Shown here: in pieces, positions 1 to 11,013 of the stretch
Position numbering within the stretch: position 1 is the first letter of the stretch
Layout: each line of letters starts with the position of its first letter
Assembly (NCBI GenBank): GCA_012845835.1
Contig: JABAKD010000007.1
Location: forward strand, 5,781,358-5,845,357
Source: Undaria pinnatifida
Lineage: Eukaryota > Sar > Phaeophyceae > Laminariales > Alariaceae
Direction of reading: 5' to 3'
Length of the DNA stretch: 64,000 bases
Position numbers and translations under genes: made by a program
Notes under the pieces: generated by a model
Told to the model about the DNA's origin: nothing
The model's database searches: none
What the model saw: the letters and a program-made list of their open reading frames with translations, nothing else

Positions 1-607
1 GTTAACCCCTGATGATATGAGTTGGAGGTCGAGCTGGCAGGGTGCTTGATTCTATTGAACAGGTAGAGTAGGTAGGTATGATGAATGCTGGCTTCCATAG
101 TTGAAAAAAGAGCCCATGTCCTAACCAAAGTGTCCTGTAATACCCACGCGTGTTGAAAGCTTGGTATGGACTATTAATAATAAGCCAGAGCGGAACTGGT
201 TGGACAAAGTGTGGCCTGACGCCTTATTTTGAGGGAGGTTGACTCCGGAGTGAGGAGTTATATCTTAGCTCATACCAGGGTATGTATATATATATATATT
301 TTTGGGGTCATAAAACAATAGTTAAAGGCGATGCTCTTACATTTTTTTAAGGATTTGAGGATGGTATTTTTGAGTTTGCATTAATCTAGGATTGAATGAG
401 CGTTGTCATGACAGATGTCACGAGCGGGAGGGTAGTAGGATTTACCATTCATGTGGTCGTATCAATGTCCGGGAATCAATCTCGGGTCTGCGTTGATACT
501 AACAGTTACAATATTTTTTTTCATTTCTTTTGCTTGAGGCATGTTGAGAATGAGTATCTACAATATATATTTTGCTTGATCGACGAGTTGGAAGTATACG
601 TATAAAT
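1..607. repeat. Repeat A, copy 1, left part
   Basis: This stretch aligns by eye with about 22,640-23,945, sharing blocks such as GATGAATGCTG, ACGCGTGTT, AGCTTGGTATGGAC and TTTGCATTA. It is the left part of a dispersed repeat that resumes at 7,631. The 608-7,621 transposon was inserted into it. The TTA at 265-267 corresponds to the empty site of the Harbinger-like element found in copy 2. No convincing gene is present. The short ORFs here start at non-ATG codons or are not conserved with copy 2. What repeat A originally was (transposon or segmental repeat) cannot be told. Confidence 0.7.
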
Positions 608-2992
608 CGGCGCCCGGGAATCTGCCAACATTGGCAGGAAGGAAAAGCCTGCCAACACCAAAAACGCCTGCATACCTACTCTACAGAACCAGATTTCAAT
701 TTGAAAACCGTGAAAAGACCACGAAGTACACCTGCCCGCACACTCTGCCCGCAGAGCTAACACACGTAGCAGCACGTAGCAGCACGTAGCGGCGGACCCG
801 CAGTGGTTAACCACAAGGTATCTACGGGGCTGAGAACCGCCAGCAGCATGGAGGCTACTGCAAGTGCTGCTGCCAGTCTTGCGAGCTCGGCTTTTCCTTG
901 CCGCCTTGCGAGACGGACGAAAGTGATGCACCGGTTACCTCCTCGCTAGGCACGGCGTGGAGTGCAGTCTCGGATGAAAGACATGCACCCACGACCTCGC
1001 CAGGCTTGACGTGGATTAACGAGGAGCCTATGGTGGTAGATGACCAGGCAGCTCCTTACAACGAAAACTCAGCAGCAAGACGCAGATTCCCCGGCGCCGC
1101 TTATCAGAGGGCCGGCGGCACGATACTCTTAAAGTAGTACAGGACGTAAAAATGGCAAGCTGATACTTCTAGAAAGACAAGAAATCCGGGAGCTCAAGGC
1201 AGTGCAGATGACACCCTCCCAAATAAGAAACCCGCAGCCCCAGCCAGGATTCCTGTTTCTCGCTATCAAATAAGCACCTGATACTTGTACAAGTAGGTGT
1301 AGTGCAGATAGATTATTCTAGGCACAATGCTGCTCATACCGCAGTAGTAGCAGAAATTAAATATTAATAGGAAAAAAAGGAAGAAACCTGAATAATTCTG
1401 GCCGAGGCTGAATTTCTTATTTGAGACAGGGTGAGTTCTACACACTATCTTCAGCATAGCGCCTCTCACTTATCTTCCTTTCCTGGTAAGGTACAAGTAT
1501 GAGCCTTGCTTTCCTATTCATATCCCTGGGTGTTTTTTTACATTTATGTCGTGCCCTATTGTCGTGCACTATTATTGTGCACTACTACAAGTAGTGTAGT
1601 GCTGTATCCCATAATATGTACAACGGCAAGCATCACCAACCAGCCGCAACAGAATGTTTTTTTCATGCGTTTGTGATACAAATGTTCCCCACTCGAAGTA
1701 TAAATACCAACACTTACCATTATAGTGGACAAAAAATAGGACACCTCCCAATATAAAATCACCCATATAGTATATTACGAGTACCAACAACGCAGCTTGC
1801 AAAGATGAGTATTGACCTGAAATTCGTCGAACTCACGGCTGACGACCTTGAAAATTAGTTATAAAATGTTGTCGTTGCCATACAACGCGTTTCTTTGTGC
1901 GTTGAACTCCTTGGTGTGTATCGAATGGATGAAGTAGGGCTTTCGGTGACAATATTCGACTGGGAAGCGCTGCGGGTGGTTCCGCCAATAGACGACACGA
2001 ACACCACAAATAACAGGACCGACGTAACTCTAGTTCTACCAAATGATTGGCGATGCTTCTGAAAAATTCTTCTTCCAATACAGACACTTTTGTGTGGTGT
2101 ATGTCGTGGCACTGAACCGTTCTTGCCGCCCGGCGACATCCAGCACCCCCATCATGCCAGGCGAAGGAAGAGAAATATTAGGGGGGTGGGGAATAGCTAC
2201 GAGTTGGGACCAGGTAACCCCCCCCCCCCCTTTTTCTTTCCCTCTCCCCAGGGATGGATAAAAAGGAAAACATGGGAAAGGGAAAACTAAACAAAAAGGG
2301 ACCACAATTTTGTCGATAACGGTGGTAGTATCGCTGTTGCCCCTCCCCCAGAGATGAAACAGACAATCAAACCCAGGGCCACACAAAACGAAACGGCCGG
2401 CTCGCAAGCGAAGCAAAAACATAAACTCGTACGATATTTATTCTTTGTGAATTAACAAAAGGCAAACTTGACCCGACACTGCAGACGCTAACCTACCACA
2501 CCAAGATGGGCCCGAGTGCACTTTTCACATTCACACCATGACCACCACCGCTTCCCGTCTGATCTAGTTTTTTCCCAGTTCTGAAGGCCTTGGGCCGGTG
2601 CTTTTCTGGCGGCACAGTGCGTTGGGGCCGCCCCTCCCTCCCACGCGGGGCAGGGTGAGCCTCCTGGTACGCGCCTTCTTGCCGACTGTGGCCGCGGTGA
2701 AAGAAAATCTGAGGGCCCCGGAATGGGCCCTTGGGCTTCTTGGGCGTCTGTTGGCGGCGCCAAACTACCCTGCCTCATCCCCGCCGCAGCCAAAATCCAA
2801 CATCTTTGCAGCTGACGCCGACACGCCTGCACCTGCCGCTGCGCCCCCCCCCTCGCTGCCGCCACGAACGCCAACAATACCTGCCCCATACCAACTCCGC
2901 GAAACAGCAGGGGAAACAGCGATACCGACAACACCCGCAATCATCGCGCCCCCGTCAGCTTCCTGCAATCTAGCACGCAATGCAGTATGTCG

Positions 2993-3241
2993 TTAACAAA
3001 TAGAGATCATCGTATTCCTAACGTTGGCGTGCCCTTTGATGTGATCATAGCGATTCTGAAGTTGTTGGGAGGCCGACAAGATCAACCGGCCCCTCACCCC
3101 GAGCATCAGGTCCCCACAGTCTCTGAGAAAGGTCGCTTCTTTCACCAGTGTCTGCCACGTCGAGAGCAGAGACCCACCCAGGAAACATCGGGCTATCCGG
3201 TGACCAGCTGGCCGTGTCGCTTTAGATAATCTCAAACTCAA
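2993..3241 (-). other. Coding-like ORF within the 7-kb transposon
   Basis: This is an 82-codon minus-strand frame without recognised homology. It lies downstream of, and on the same strand as, the better supported exons at 4,087-5,106, so it could be a 3' exon of the same gene. No splice chain linking it was established. The overlapping plus-strand frame looks less protein-like. It may be a chance ORF. Confidence 0.25.
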
Positions 3242-4086
3242 AAACTGTTCGTAGCACGCTCCAATCTACTTCGGCAGTCCGCGGTTCTTCGCAGCCATCT
3301 AAATGTCCTAGCGATAATTGAACTCCAGCAGATCGAGTGGGCCAGCGCAGGAGAAGCGCAATAGTAGCCTGCGGAGGTGACGATGAAAACCCTTAAAAAA
3401 AGGACAAACAGTTACAGCAGGCGGAAAACATATTGGACAGGTGTACGTCAGGTCCATCATAACACGAATTACCTGGTTGACCACCAAGCCGAAGAAAAAA
3501 CTCAACATGTTACAAACACTGCAACAAAACGAAACCGTGCGGTTTACTTGACGGCAAACACTATGAGCATCGGGTTACGCGGTGAGGCCAATGTTATGGG
3601 TGGAAATGGTTGCTGTACCTGCTAGTGATAGGAAAGTCACGCAAAACACACACACCAAGCCCCTGTTCCGCTGGAATCTCTGACACAGCGGCGAGTGGTG
3701 ATCCCCGCTTTACTTTTCCCTGTTGCGTAGTACAGCGGCACGCCGTCAGGCTTGCTTAGACAACCAGCTTCGATGTGCTTGCGGAGCAGCTTCACGACTT
3801 CTAGTGCTTTCGGGCGCAGGAGATTTATCCCGAATTCGCATCGATCACGTCGCAGAACCGATCAATCACTGAATCAAAGCGAGTCAACAATCGTGTACGC
3901 TCGGGCGCTAACCGCCGACAATTCCGCAAGAAACACAGTTCATCTCTATCTCTGTCTACTCAGCCACCTATTCCGACGGCATTTTTGCGCTTGAAGAGCA
4001 CTTTCTACCTGCAGTTGGAAGCCAGATCGGCAGGAGCGTAATGGTCACGACACATGACCCAGTACAGGCATTGTTTTCGACGACAG

Positions 4087-5106
4087 CTAAAGTCTCTCCA
4101 TATCACTGATCCGAACAACGACACAAGTGACGTCAAAACCAATTGCCTCCTTGATGTTTTCCAGATTAACGATATAGCAAGCATCTCTCAACCAAGCCAT
4201 GGAGGGCTTGAAGGCGCCGTGACTTTTCTTCAACAGGCGCGAGATACGTGGAAGCGCGTGGAAGGTATCCTGGCGACCCTTGAGCATGTTTGGGCCACCC
4301 CCCTGATGCAGTTAGGTAACAATCAACATGAATTGAGAACACTCGAACAGAAAAAAATCGTATACAAAGCGCACGTTGACGCCGAGCAGATTTCAAAAAC
4401 AAACAACACATATTTGCCACCTCTGCAGCACTCACGTCGTCCTGGTAAACATTGCCACCGATCTCGTCTCCGCCTCTTAGGTCGCAAGCGCGGTCGTGAC
4501 CAGCATCAAAGTCATACCCGTCGCCACCGTCCTTTTCGCCCTCGTCCGAGTCCGTATCATCTAGAAAAAAAAACAAAACGAAAAAGTTTGGTTTGTTGGG
4601 CGAATACAAACGTCAGCAAGAGAATGAGGAACGCCAATGCGGGCAGGGCGTCAGACAACTCAGCTCCATTTTTTCCAAGGGCGGTGTAAGGCCTTACCTA
4701 GCGAGCCCACCACGTGGCAAGGTGCTTCGGTGGCGAACAAGTCGGGGTCATCGTTGTAAGCAGCACTTGCATTCGGGTTTGGCGACGGTGCTGGTGTCGA
4801 AGGGGGGGGTGTCCAATCGGCCGCAAGGCGAACATGGGTAACGTCCCACAGAACAAGCCTGTCACCGCCGCCGCCGCAGATTTCCTTCATCGTCACACGA
4901 CCCACACCCGCGGAGGAAGGTGCCTCCTTGTGTGCTGCGTATGTAGCAGGCTTGACCGCGTCGCTCACTTTGACTACGACGCCCTTCTGGCCGCCAGATT
5001 GACGTGATCGAGGACGCCACCGAAGCAAAGATCCAGCGGTAGTCTCATGGCCCTGTACGTTCCCAACGCCAATACAACTGGCATGGTTGTTGCTGTGGAG
5101 TCGCAC
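4087..5106 (-). CDS. Multi-exon gene inside the 7-kb transposon; three phase-compatible exons
   Basis: Three minus-strand exons join in frame. Exon A ends at 4,698 with a GTAAGG donor. Exon B is 4,560-4,436 (125 nt), after a long T-tract and TAG acceptor, and ends at a GTGAGT donor. Exon C begins at 4,312 after a CTAAC branch-like motif and CAG acceptor. Introns are 137 and 123 bp, and phases match (1, then 0). Exon A reads KGVVVKVSDAVKPATYAAHK and later has a Pro-rich linker. Exon B is acidic (DDTDSDEGEKDGG). Exon C contains GRQDTFHALPRISRLLKKSH followed by LRDACYIVN, a pattern resembling D-x-F/W-H regions of some DDE/RNase-H-like transposases. That likeness is from memory and tentative. A 1-nt frame conflict occurs near 5,000, so this copy may be a pseudogene. 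The likeliest role is the element's transposase; a captured host gene is the alternative. Confidence 0.6.
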
Positions 5107-5352
5107 CTAGAGTTCCATCGCAAAATAGACCAGGTTTGGGGGGTGATACCAGGTTAAGTCGCTTGTGATGCGGATGTGCCGTGCATGTTGTTGGTTTAGA
5201 TGATGCGAGAAATAAGGTCTCGATGAATGTGGTACAGAACATCCCAATCGCATCTGTGTTCCCGGCGGCAAAATGGTCGGAACCGGGCTGCGCATGGGGT
5301 CCTTCAATGCCTCGATCTCCTCGTAAACGAGAACGGACGCGTAATCATCCAA
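5107..5352 (-). CDS. Probable upstream exon(s) of the transposon gene
   Basis: The frame opens with DDYASVLVYEEIEALKDPM and continues 81 codons to a TAG that overlaps a possible CTAG acceptor at the start of the next exon. It is on the same strand and immediately upstream of the 4,087-5,106 exons. A second frame starting around 5,100 (STATTMPVVLALGTYRAM) is also protein-like, which implies an unrecognised intron or an indel. I do not recognise a domain. Confidence 0.4.
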   Translation of the reverse strand: MDDYASVLVYEEIEALKDPMRSPVPTILPPGTQMRLGCSVPHSSRPYFSHHLNQQHARHIRITSDLTWYHPPNLVYFAMEL

Positions 5353-5519
5353 GCAGGCATACTCTACCCGTCACGGCACCGTAAGGATTTTAAAAGGCAG
5401 GCATCATTTAACATTCCACATACCAGCAGATTCAAGAGCATGGCGCCAACAATCTAGCTGGCAACAAGAAACGTTCGATAACCTACAACGAGCGTGAATA
5501 GGGACACGCGCACAGCTAA

Positions 5520-5873
5520 CTAGAGTAGTATCACCAGTTGGGCGTTGAGGGGAGAACTCCAGCGAGACAAGGGGAAGATCGGGTCTGTGGGCACCTCTTT
5601 CCCAACCAAACTAGACACTATACCCTCCAGCGAAAGAGATGGCGTCTGCACCCAACAAGCTTTCGCGTGAGTCAGCGCGCCCACAGTGTTCGCGGCTTTG
5701 ACCTCATCCAAATACGTCGCGTCTGACTTGGTGTTGACGCCAAGTCTACCATCATGTCCTGGTACCAAATCACGCTGGTTTTTCACCTTTGGAAACGCAA
5801 GCGAGAATTTTCGATTTGAATACGCCTTGTGCCAGCTGCGAACTGCCGAACCAAGAAAACACGACTGCCGCAA
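5520..5873 (-). CDS. Probable 5' exon of the transposon gene
   Basis: A 117-codon minus-strand frame has a protein-like stretch (KVKNQRDLVPGHDGRLGVNT, then YLDEVKAANTVGALTHAKAC) and ends near a TAG at 5,520. Its order and strand fit a 5' exon of the gene continued at 5,352-4,087. A CGGCAG acceptor-like site lies at its 5' side. The donor was not resolved. Function unknown. Confidence 0.4.
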   Translation of the reverse strand: MRQSCFLGSAVRSWHKAYSNRKFSLAFPKVKNQRDLVPGHDGRLGVNTKSDATYLDEVKAANTVGALTHAKACWVQTPSLSLEGIVSSLVGKEVPTDPIFPLSRWSSPLNAQLVILL

Positions 5874-7507
5874 TTGTACCAGGTGCCAGTTATCATGTAC
5901 CAGTCATCATATGCTCAGATCTATACATCACGTGTACGAGTGTAGAAGCTACGACAGCAAACAAGCTTCAGCAGAAGTAATAGTTTCAAAATAGATGGCG
6001 TAATTAGCCAGGCTGTTATTTACACGAAAATAAGAAACTCGGGATACTTTGTACTGAAGTTAATGTACAATAAGGTAGAGTGCACCTTCTACCAAATAAG
6101 AAAGCCAGCCTAGGTCGCTATTTTATGTGCCTGGTATCTTTTAGGTGTCCTGTACTACTGCATCTGGTATCTGGCATGCGATTAATCAGAGGTCAGGTAT
6201 GGCGCCGCAGGTATGGTATTTACTTCGTACCAGGTACCAGCTATCGCATGCTCAGAGCTATGATACCTGGTACCAGGTAGATTCGCGTACAACCAGCAGC
6301 GCACAAGCAGCAAGAGCAGTAGCCTACAATGACCTGGTACGACTCGTACCTCGTATCAAAATAACATTGCCGAAGACAAACTGCTGGTGTACAGCAGTAC
6401 AGAACACGAAAAAATAAACCTGGCAGTAAGAAAGCCAGGGTGATATTTAGCTACCGGAGTAAAAACCTCGGGAGTCAATATACCTTTATGTGACCACGGA
6501 CTCTAGATTTTTGACAAGAGTTAATGTGAGGAAAAAAAAAAAACATACTGAAGATACCTGTAAGAACAAACCCTCTGCCAAATACGAAAGCCAACCTACT
6601 GCTGTAGGTTAGTATTTCCGTGCGTTACGATATACAGCGGTACTACAGCAGTACCAGACACCTACCTGTAATATTAAAGGTGCAGTAATAAAAAAGCCAA
6701 GTTGATATTTTCAGGAAAAAAAGAAGCTCGGGAGCTGTTATACTGAAGTCAGTGTAGAACGTACCCCCTCATAAATAAGAAAGCCAGCTTACCGCAGGTA
6801 CCAGGTAAGTATGTTTCTTATCTGGTGTCCTGTTGTACTGCTTTACTATGGTACCAGGCACTGCTGTGTAAGATTCGTCCGTACAGCAGCAGGTAACAAA
6901 CAGATGTCTACGAAAGAACCACTCACATCCGGCCTTGTGTAGCGTAGGTAGAGAGGGCTGTAAGGAAACTACCCCACCCGCTTGCTTTCCCTCTTGACGT
7001 GCTGGCTTTGACAGAATAGTGCTCGTGATGTCGATAAGGGCCCTGCTGTCAAAGTAGATGAAGTTAGTTGCACTTTGTTGTGGTTCGCTCTCCCGAGCGG
7101 ATCCATCACCGCTGCCTCCACCGCTACTTCCATCGCTACCTCCACCGTCACGATCTCCGCCGCTGCTGCTTCCAATGCCCCCACCGCTGCCTCCGCCATC
7201 AATACCCACCTCGTCGCATCGACAGATGGCAGGCTCCAAGGAACGAAACTGTTAATAGTCACACTACAACCGCTGCTACATGGAGGCGCCTTGGCTCGGG
7301 ACCACGGAAACGAGCCCGGTGGTCGTAGGCTAGGAGAGCCGCAATTAGACATACCAAAGCGTACATAGCCGCCACACCAGCATGGTGCTGGGGAGCCGGA
7401 TGTGGTGTCGGTTGTCTGGTGTCTGCGCTGCGCGCGGTCCTGCTTGCAGTCTCTATCCTTACAAAAAAATCCGCAGGTATAGACTAGAAGACCAGAGACG
7501 CCGTCCC
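5874..7507. other. Interior of the 7-kb transposon: palindromic short repeats and low-complexity coding-like tract
   Basis: The interval is sprinkled with the palindrome TACCTGGTACCAGGTA and its halves (for example 6,225-6,240 and 6,264-6,279) and with phrases such as GAAAGCCA and CTCGGGAG that recur every few hundred bases. At about 6,970-7,240 a purine-skewed GGN tract gives open minus-strand frames (Gly/Ser-rich or Ala/Glu-rich) ending in a possible GTGGGG donor. This could be the 5' coding exon of the element's gene, but two frames are equally open, so no CDS is called. Confidence 0.35.
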
Positions 7508-7630
7508 GTACTTCGTGGTCTTTTTCAAATTGAAATCTGGTTCTGTAGAGTAGGTACACAGGCGTTTTTGGTGTTGGCAGGCTTTTCCTTCCTGCCAATG
7601 TTGGCAGATTCCCGGGCGCCGCGTATAAAT

Positions 7631-8190
7631 TTGGGGGAACACCAATGGTGATTTTTCAAGTATTGTGTACGGAAATTTGATACATACGTGGTTTTTTATC
7701 TGGATTTCAGCATTAAATTTTGCTTGGTCAAAGGCTTGGGGAGTGTAATATTTTCGATCAGCAAATAGTTTGAAGGTGTAATATACCTGGTAGGTGATTT
7801 CGTGGTAATCTTAGGCTGGGCTTATTGAAAAATACAATCGAGAGTTTTCTTTCTGTTCTTACACGTACAAACTTTACTGCACTCTCGATCGCCCATAATC
7901 CTATTTGTAATTTCCTATATGAAGACTGCTGTTCAATTCTGCAAGCTACTGCGTTGGATATCAATATTTGGGTTTTAGGAGCAGAGTCAGTTTTGGTTTG
8001 AAACTGACATTGGATATTTGAGTCAGGTACTTCGTTTGAATAAGCAAGGTTCCGTATGGTGCGCTTTCGTTCAACGTTATCATGACGTGCACACAGGCAG
8101 GGGGGATGTTGGTTTATGCCTGCGCACAAGTCTGAGGTATGATGTGTACGACGTATGAAAAGGCAAAACTGCAAGAAGAACAACAAACAT
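7631..8190. repeat. Repeat A, copy 1, right part
   Basis: Aligns with 23,940-24,215 and then 30,403-30,560. Shared blocks include AAAGGCTTGGG, CTCGATCGCCCATAA, ATCAATATT and CATGACGTGCACACAGGCAG. The sequence GCGTTGGATATCAATATT at 7,951-7,968 is the empty target of the pogo-like element that interrupts copy 2 at exactly this point. No gene is supported. Confidence 0.75.
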
Positions 8191-8250
8191 CATAGATATA
8201 TCGATAGCTAGATGCTGACGAGGAACCTCATGTACCATAAGATGCATATA

Positions 8251-8898
8251 CGGTAGCGGCTACGGTTTAAGAGAGGGTTGTGCGAGCCTGATATTTCTCT
8301 CTTAAATCGAGACTTCTCTTATATCGTATTAGCTACGATATAAGAGAGTATTATCTCAAACCGCTTGCGTTTGGCGGCAGCGCCGGGTTTTTTCGCGACA
8401 CCCTGGCCAAGTCGCAAGCCACTACTGGCACCCGCGGGGCTCTTGCCTTTGCCCCCCGAAGAGTCGCGCTTACCTGACTGCGCCCCAGCACTCCCCTCTC
8501 ACAATTTCCCAAAGGCTCGCACAGGTGTGACAGATGCGGTGCATCTCGCTGGTACCACGCGGGTCCACCACACCACACTTAGCCATGGAGGTACTGGCCG
8601 CAGACTCCTCGGCTTTTGTGATTTGTGAAATGAGGCGGGCCTGGTGTGTTATCGGGGGCCGCTGTGCAGCGACTGCCCGCTGCGCAGGGCATGGTGTCTG
8701 CAGCTGTGTGGGTGTGTGTTCATCTGTTGATGTGTGTGATGGATGCGCGACTCTTCCTGAATAATTCCGATTTCGGAGAAAATCTCCGAAAAAATACAAA
8801 ATTCTCTCTTTAATCGATTTTTGTCGTGTCACCCCAGTTTAACTCTCTTAAATCGGTACTATTTCTTGAAAAAAAACTCTTTAACCGTAGCCGCTACG
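8251..8898. mobile_element. Small TIR element (about 650 bp) with internal hairpins
   Basis: The left end CGGTAGCGGCTACGGTTTAA (8,251-8,270) is mirrored at the right end, where TTAACCGTAGCCGCTACG ends at 8,898. TAAGAGAG/CTCTCTTA motifs recur just inside both ends. A perfect 14-bp stem (TCTCTTATATCGTA) with a TTAGC loop lies at 8,315-8,347. The interior has no convincing ORF. The target duplication was not resolved, so superfamily is unassigned. Confidence 0.55.
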
Positions 8899-9345
8899 AC
8901 TGTAGCCGTTTTTTTAATCAGCCGACGTCCTAAGTTGAAATGTCCCTCCATTGATGACGTGTCTTACGATAGAGGTGCACCACGACTTTTCTGAGGTCCC
9001 TCATTGAAGGATGTTAAGCATGTCTTCATCCGAAATTTGCTGTGGATAAAAACAAAACTGGTAGGCCGGAGATTAAACACCAATGGCCGAGGTACACAAA
9101 GGTGATCGTCCAAAAAAAGGGGCATATTTCTGACGATTTGGGGTTAATAAAGTGCCCCGTCCAATTCATAAACCATTTCAGACGAAAAGCGCTACCTTTA
9201 TTATCGTAGCACGCGTCCTATGATGGTGCACAACGCCACGATCCCGGCATCTTGCTTGGTAATTTATTTCAATTTGTTTCTTCTGATAAAGAAAAGAATT
9301 GCATATGTATGCAGGTGTTTCGATCTAGCTAGGCTAGTATATTAT
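8899..9345. other. Intergenic, nothing recognised
   Basis: AT-rich sequence without an ORF, tandem repeat or inverted repeat that I can support. It ends where repeat B begins. Confidence 0.3.
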
Positions 9346-10300
9346 AAAAAATAAAAATACACTCCAGCTGTGAGATCGAAGATTTCGTCGAAACTCATCT
9401 TTGCAAGCTGTGTGTGCTACTCCGATCGCGCGCATTACGAGTTGTGTGTCCTCATTAAGGATATAGGTCGGCGACTCCCCTTACAACTACATACAGTGTA
9501 GCTATCCGGGTCAACAGGATGATTTTAGTCAGTCTGTGCGCGGAAACTATAAACCCGTATCTGAGGGGGACAAAATCTGACAGCTGTGAAGGGAAATGGG
9601 GCCTGGTTTTGATCAAAAGCGAGCGGGTTTGGAGGGGGGGGGGGGGGGGGGGGGAGGGGGCAATTTGTGCATGTAAGCTATAAATCCTTCCGAGGGGATA
9701 AATCTGACGGTTTTGGCACCAGTATATTTTTGGGGGCGGGGGGGGGGGGGGGGTTGGGGCGGGGGGGGGGGGGGGGGGCGGGGGGGGGTAGCTCAATATG
9801 TGCCTGGAAACTATACATTATTTTGAGGGGATAAATGTGACGGTTTTGGAAATAATACATCAGTTTATCATGTATATCCCGGCCCCGGGGTAAGTCGTAC
9901 AATCAGTGAGCAAAGAGAGGGTGGAGTGTTCGAGGGGGTGGGGTTGGGATGGGTTGGGGGGGAAAGGTGGGGGGTGGGGGCGGGGGGGGGGGGAAGGGCT
10001 TTAGGTGAGGGGTTTGTTATACGTGTGGTGCTAGGTCTAGGCGATGGTGCGGGTGATGGGAAAGAAGGGGCGTTTGAGGCCGGGGGGGGGGGGGGGGGGT
10101 GACACAGCGGCATGGATGGCTCTCGAAAGATAATGAGGTGATATCCTGTGCGTGAAGTGTTTATTAATGTGGCGGATTTCGATATTTGGTGGGGCGTTTG
10201 AGTAAGGGAGAGCAAGAGGGGGGGGGGGGGGGGGGGGGATTTTATAGGAGGTTTAGGTCACAAATAATATTCAAATACACTTCGGCTGTGAGATCAAAGA
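9346..10300 (+). repeat. Repeat B array, plus orientation, with long G tracts
   Basis: Begins with the family's terminal block (ACACTCCAGCTGTGAGATCG) and proceeds through recurrent modules: GATACTCCGATCGCGCG, AAGGATATAGGTCGGCGACTC, TGTGCGCGGAAACTATAAA, a GGGGACAAAATCTGACAGCTG block, and then several copies of a homologous module separated by homopolymeric G runs of about 15-25 nt. Pro-rich minus-strand ORFs here are translations of C runs, not genes. Related copies lie at 14,640, 16,790, 35,240, 38,460, 39,000, 41,240, 47,150, 49,160 and 57,420. Confidence 0.75.
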
Positions 10301-11010
10301 TATGTAGCAACTTGTTATACGCGTGGTGCTCGGTCTAGTCGATCGTGCAGGTGGTCGGAAAAGAGGGGGCGTTGGAGGGGGGGGGGGGGGGGGGGGGGGG
10401 GGGAGGGCGTTAGGTGAGGGATTTGTTACACGTGTGGTGATAGGATATTGTATTGTCGCCCCGGTGGCGCACCAGGTTATCCTCGAGCCGGGTATATATA
10501 GGTGAGTTTCGAGAGTTCGAGCACCGCCGAGTGCATATTCGTATAGATTCGTTTGGACATTTAATTGTGCACAACATGACTTGCGGAGAGTGCGAGAGCG
10601 TAAGTCAGCAACACTTGATAAAAATTCGACGAGCAGTTGAATTGCTGACCCCTATGTGCCATAAAAATTGAAGGCAAGAACATGGGGGAAGAAGGAACGA
10701 AACCTGTGACCACGGCTTGTTGTCTAGAAGCTGAAAGGTAAGAGTGTAAGAAAAAAACAAAAAATGTAGCCTACACTTTTTTTTACAACCGGATCCGAGC
10801 TATCATACTCGCACGAATGACTTTGTCTATTACCGACGAAAAGCTGTTTGGCGATATCTTTGGCTCAGCGTAGGAGGAAACCATCCTAATACGTATGCAT
10901 ATGTTAAGATACGGCCTCGAAAGGCCTGTAATTATCCGAGTTTGAGATAATTTGGATGGGCTTCGTATGATAAGGTTGGCGGTTTATGTTATTCGGGAAA
11001 GTTAGGAAGT
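10301..11010. other. Repeat-B-derived tail then unassigned sequence
   Basis: The first part (to about 10,440) repeats repeat-B phrases (GTGGTGCTCGGTCTAG, a G run of more than 20). The rest contains no supported gene. A 72-codon plus frame at 10,453-10,671 has no recognisable features. Confidence 0.35.
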
Positions 11011-11013
11011 AGA

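Larger units (their letters stand above)
608..7621. mobile_element. 7.0-kb TIR DNA transposon, 9-bp TSD, Mutator-like
   Basis: Terminal inverted repeats are at 608-729 and 7,508-7,621. They are near-identical over about 115 bp, differing by a short insertion and a few substitutions, and both begin CGGCGCCCGGGAATCTGCC. They are flanked by a perfect 9-bp direct repeat CGTATAAAT (599-607 and 7,622-7,630). Long TIRs plus a 9-bp duplication are typical of Mutator-like elements, so that superfamily is inferred; no transposase family was confirmed. The unoccupied site is recognisable in the other repeat-A copy around 23,921-23,940. The TIR carries its own hairpin (CTGCCAACATTGGCAG). Inside lies a minus-strand coding region (about 4,087-5,873) and probably other decayed exons. 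Confidence 0.85.

Noticed and set aside
4054-4689. 211-aa plus-strand ORF starting at ATG
   Set aside because: Antisense to three minus-strand exons with matching splice phases; its composition (Arg/His/Ser-rich) is what the complement of the acidic exon would give.
9455-10215. Pro-rich ORFs (also at 16,255-16,724, 40,635-41,331, 57,392-58,150)
   Set aside because: They are translated poly-C/poly-G tracts of repeat B.
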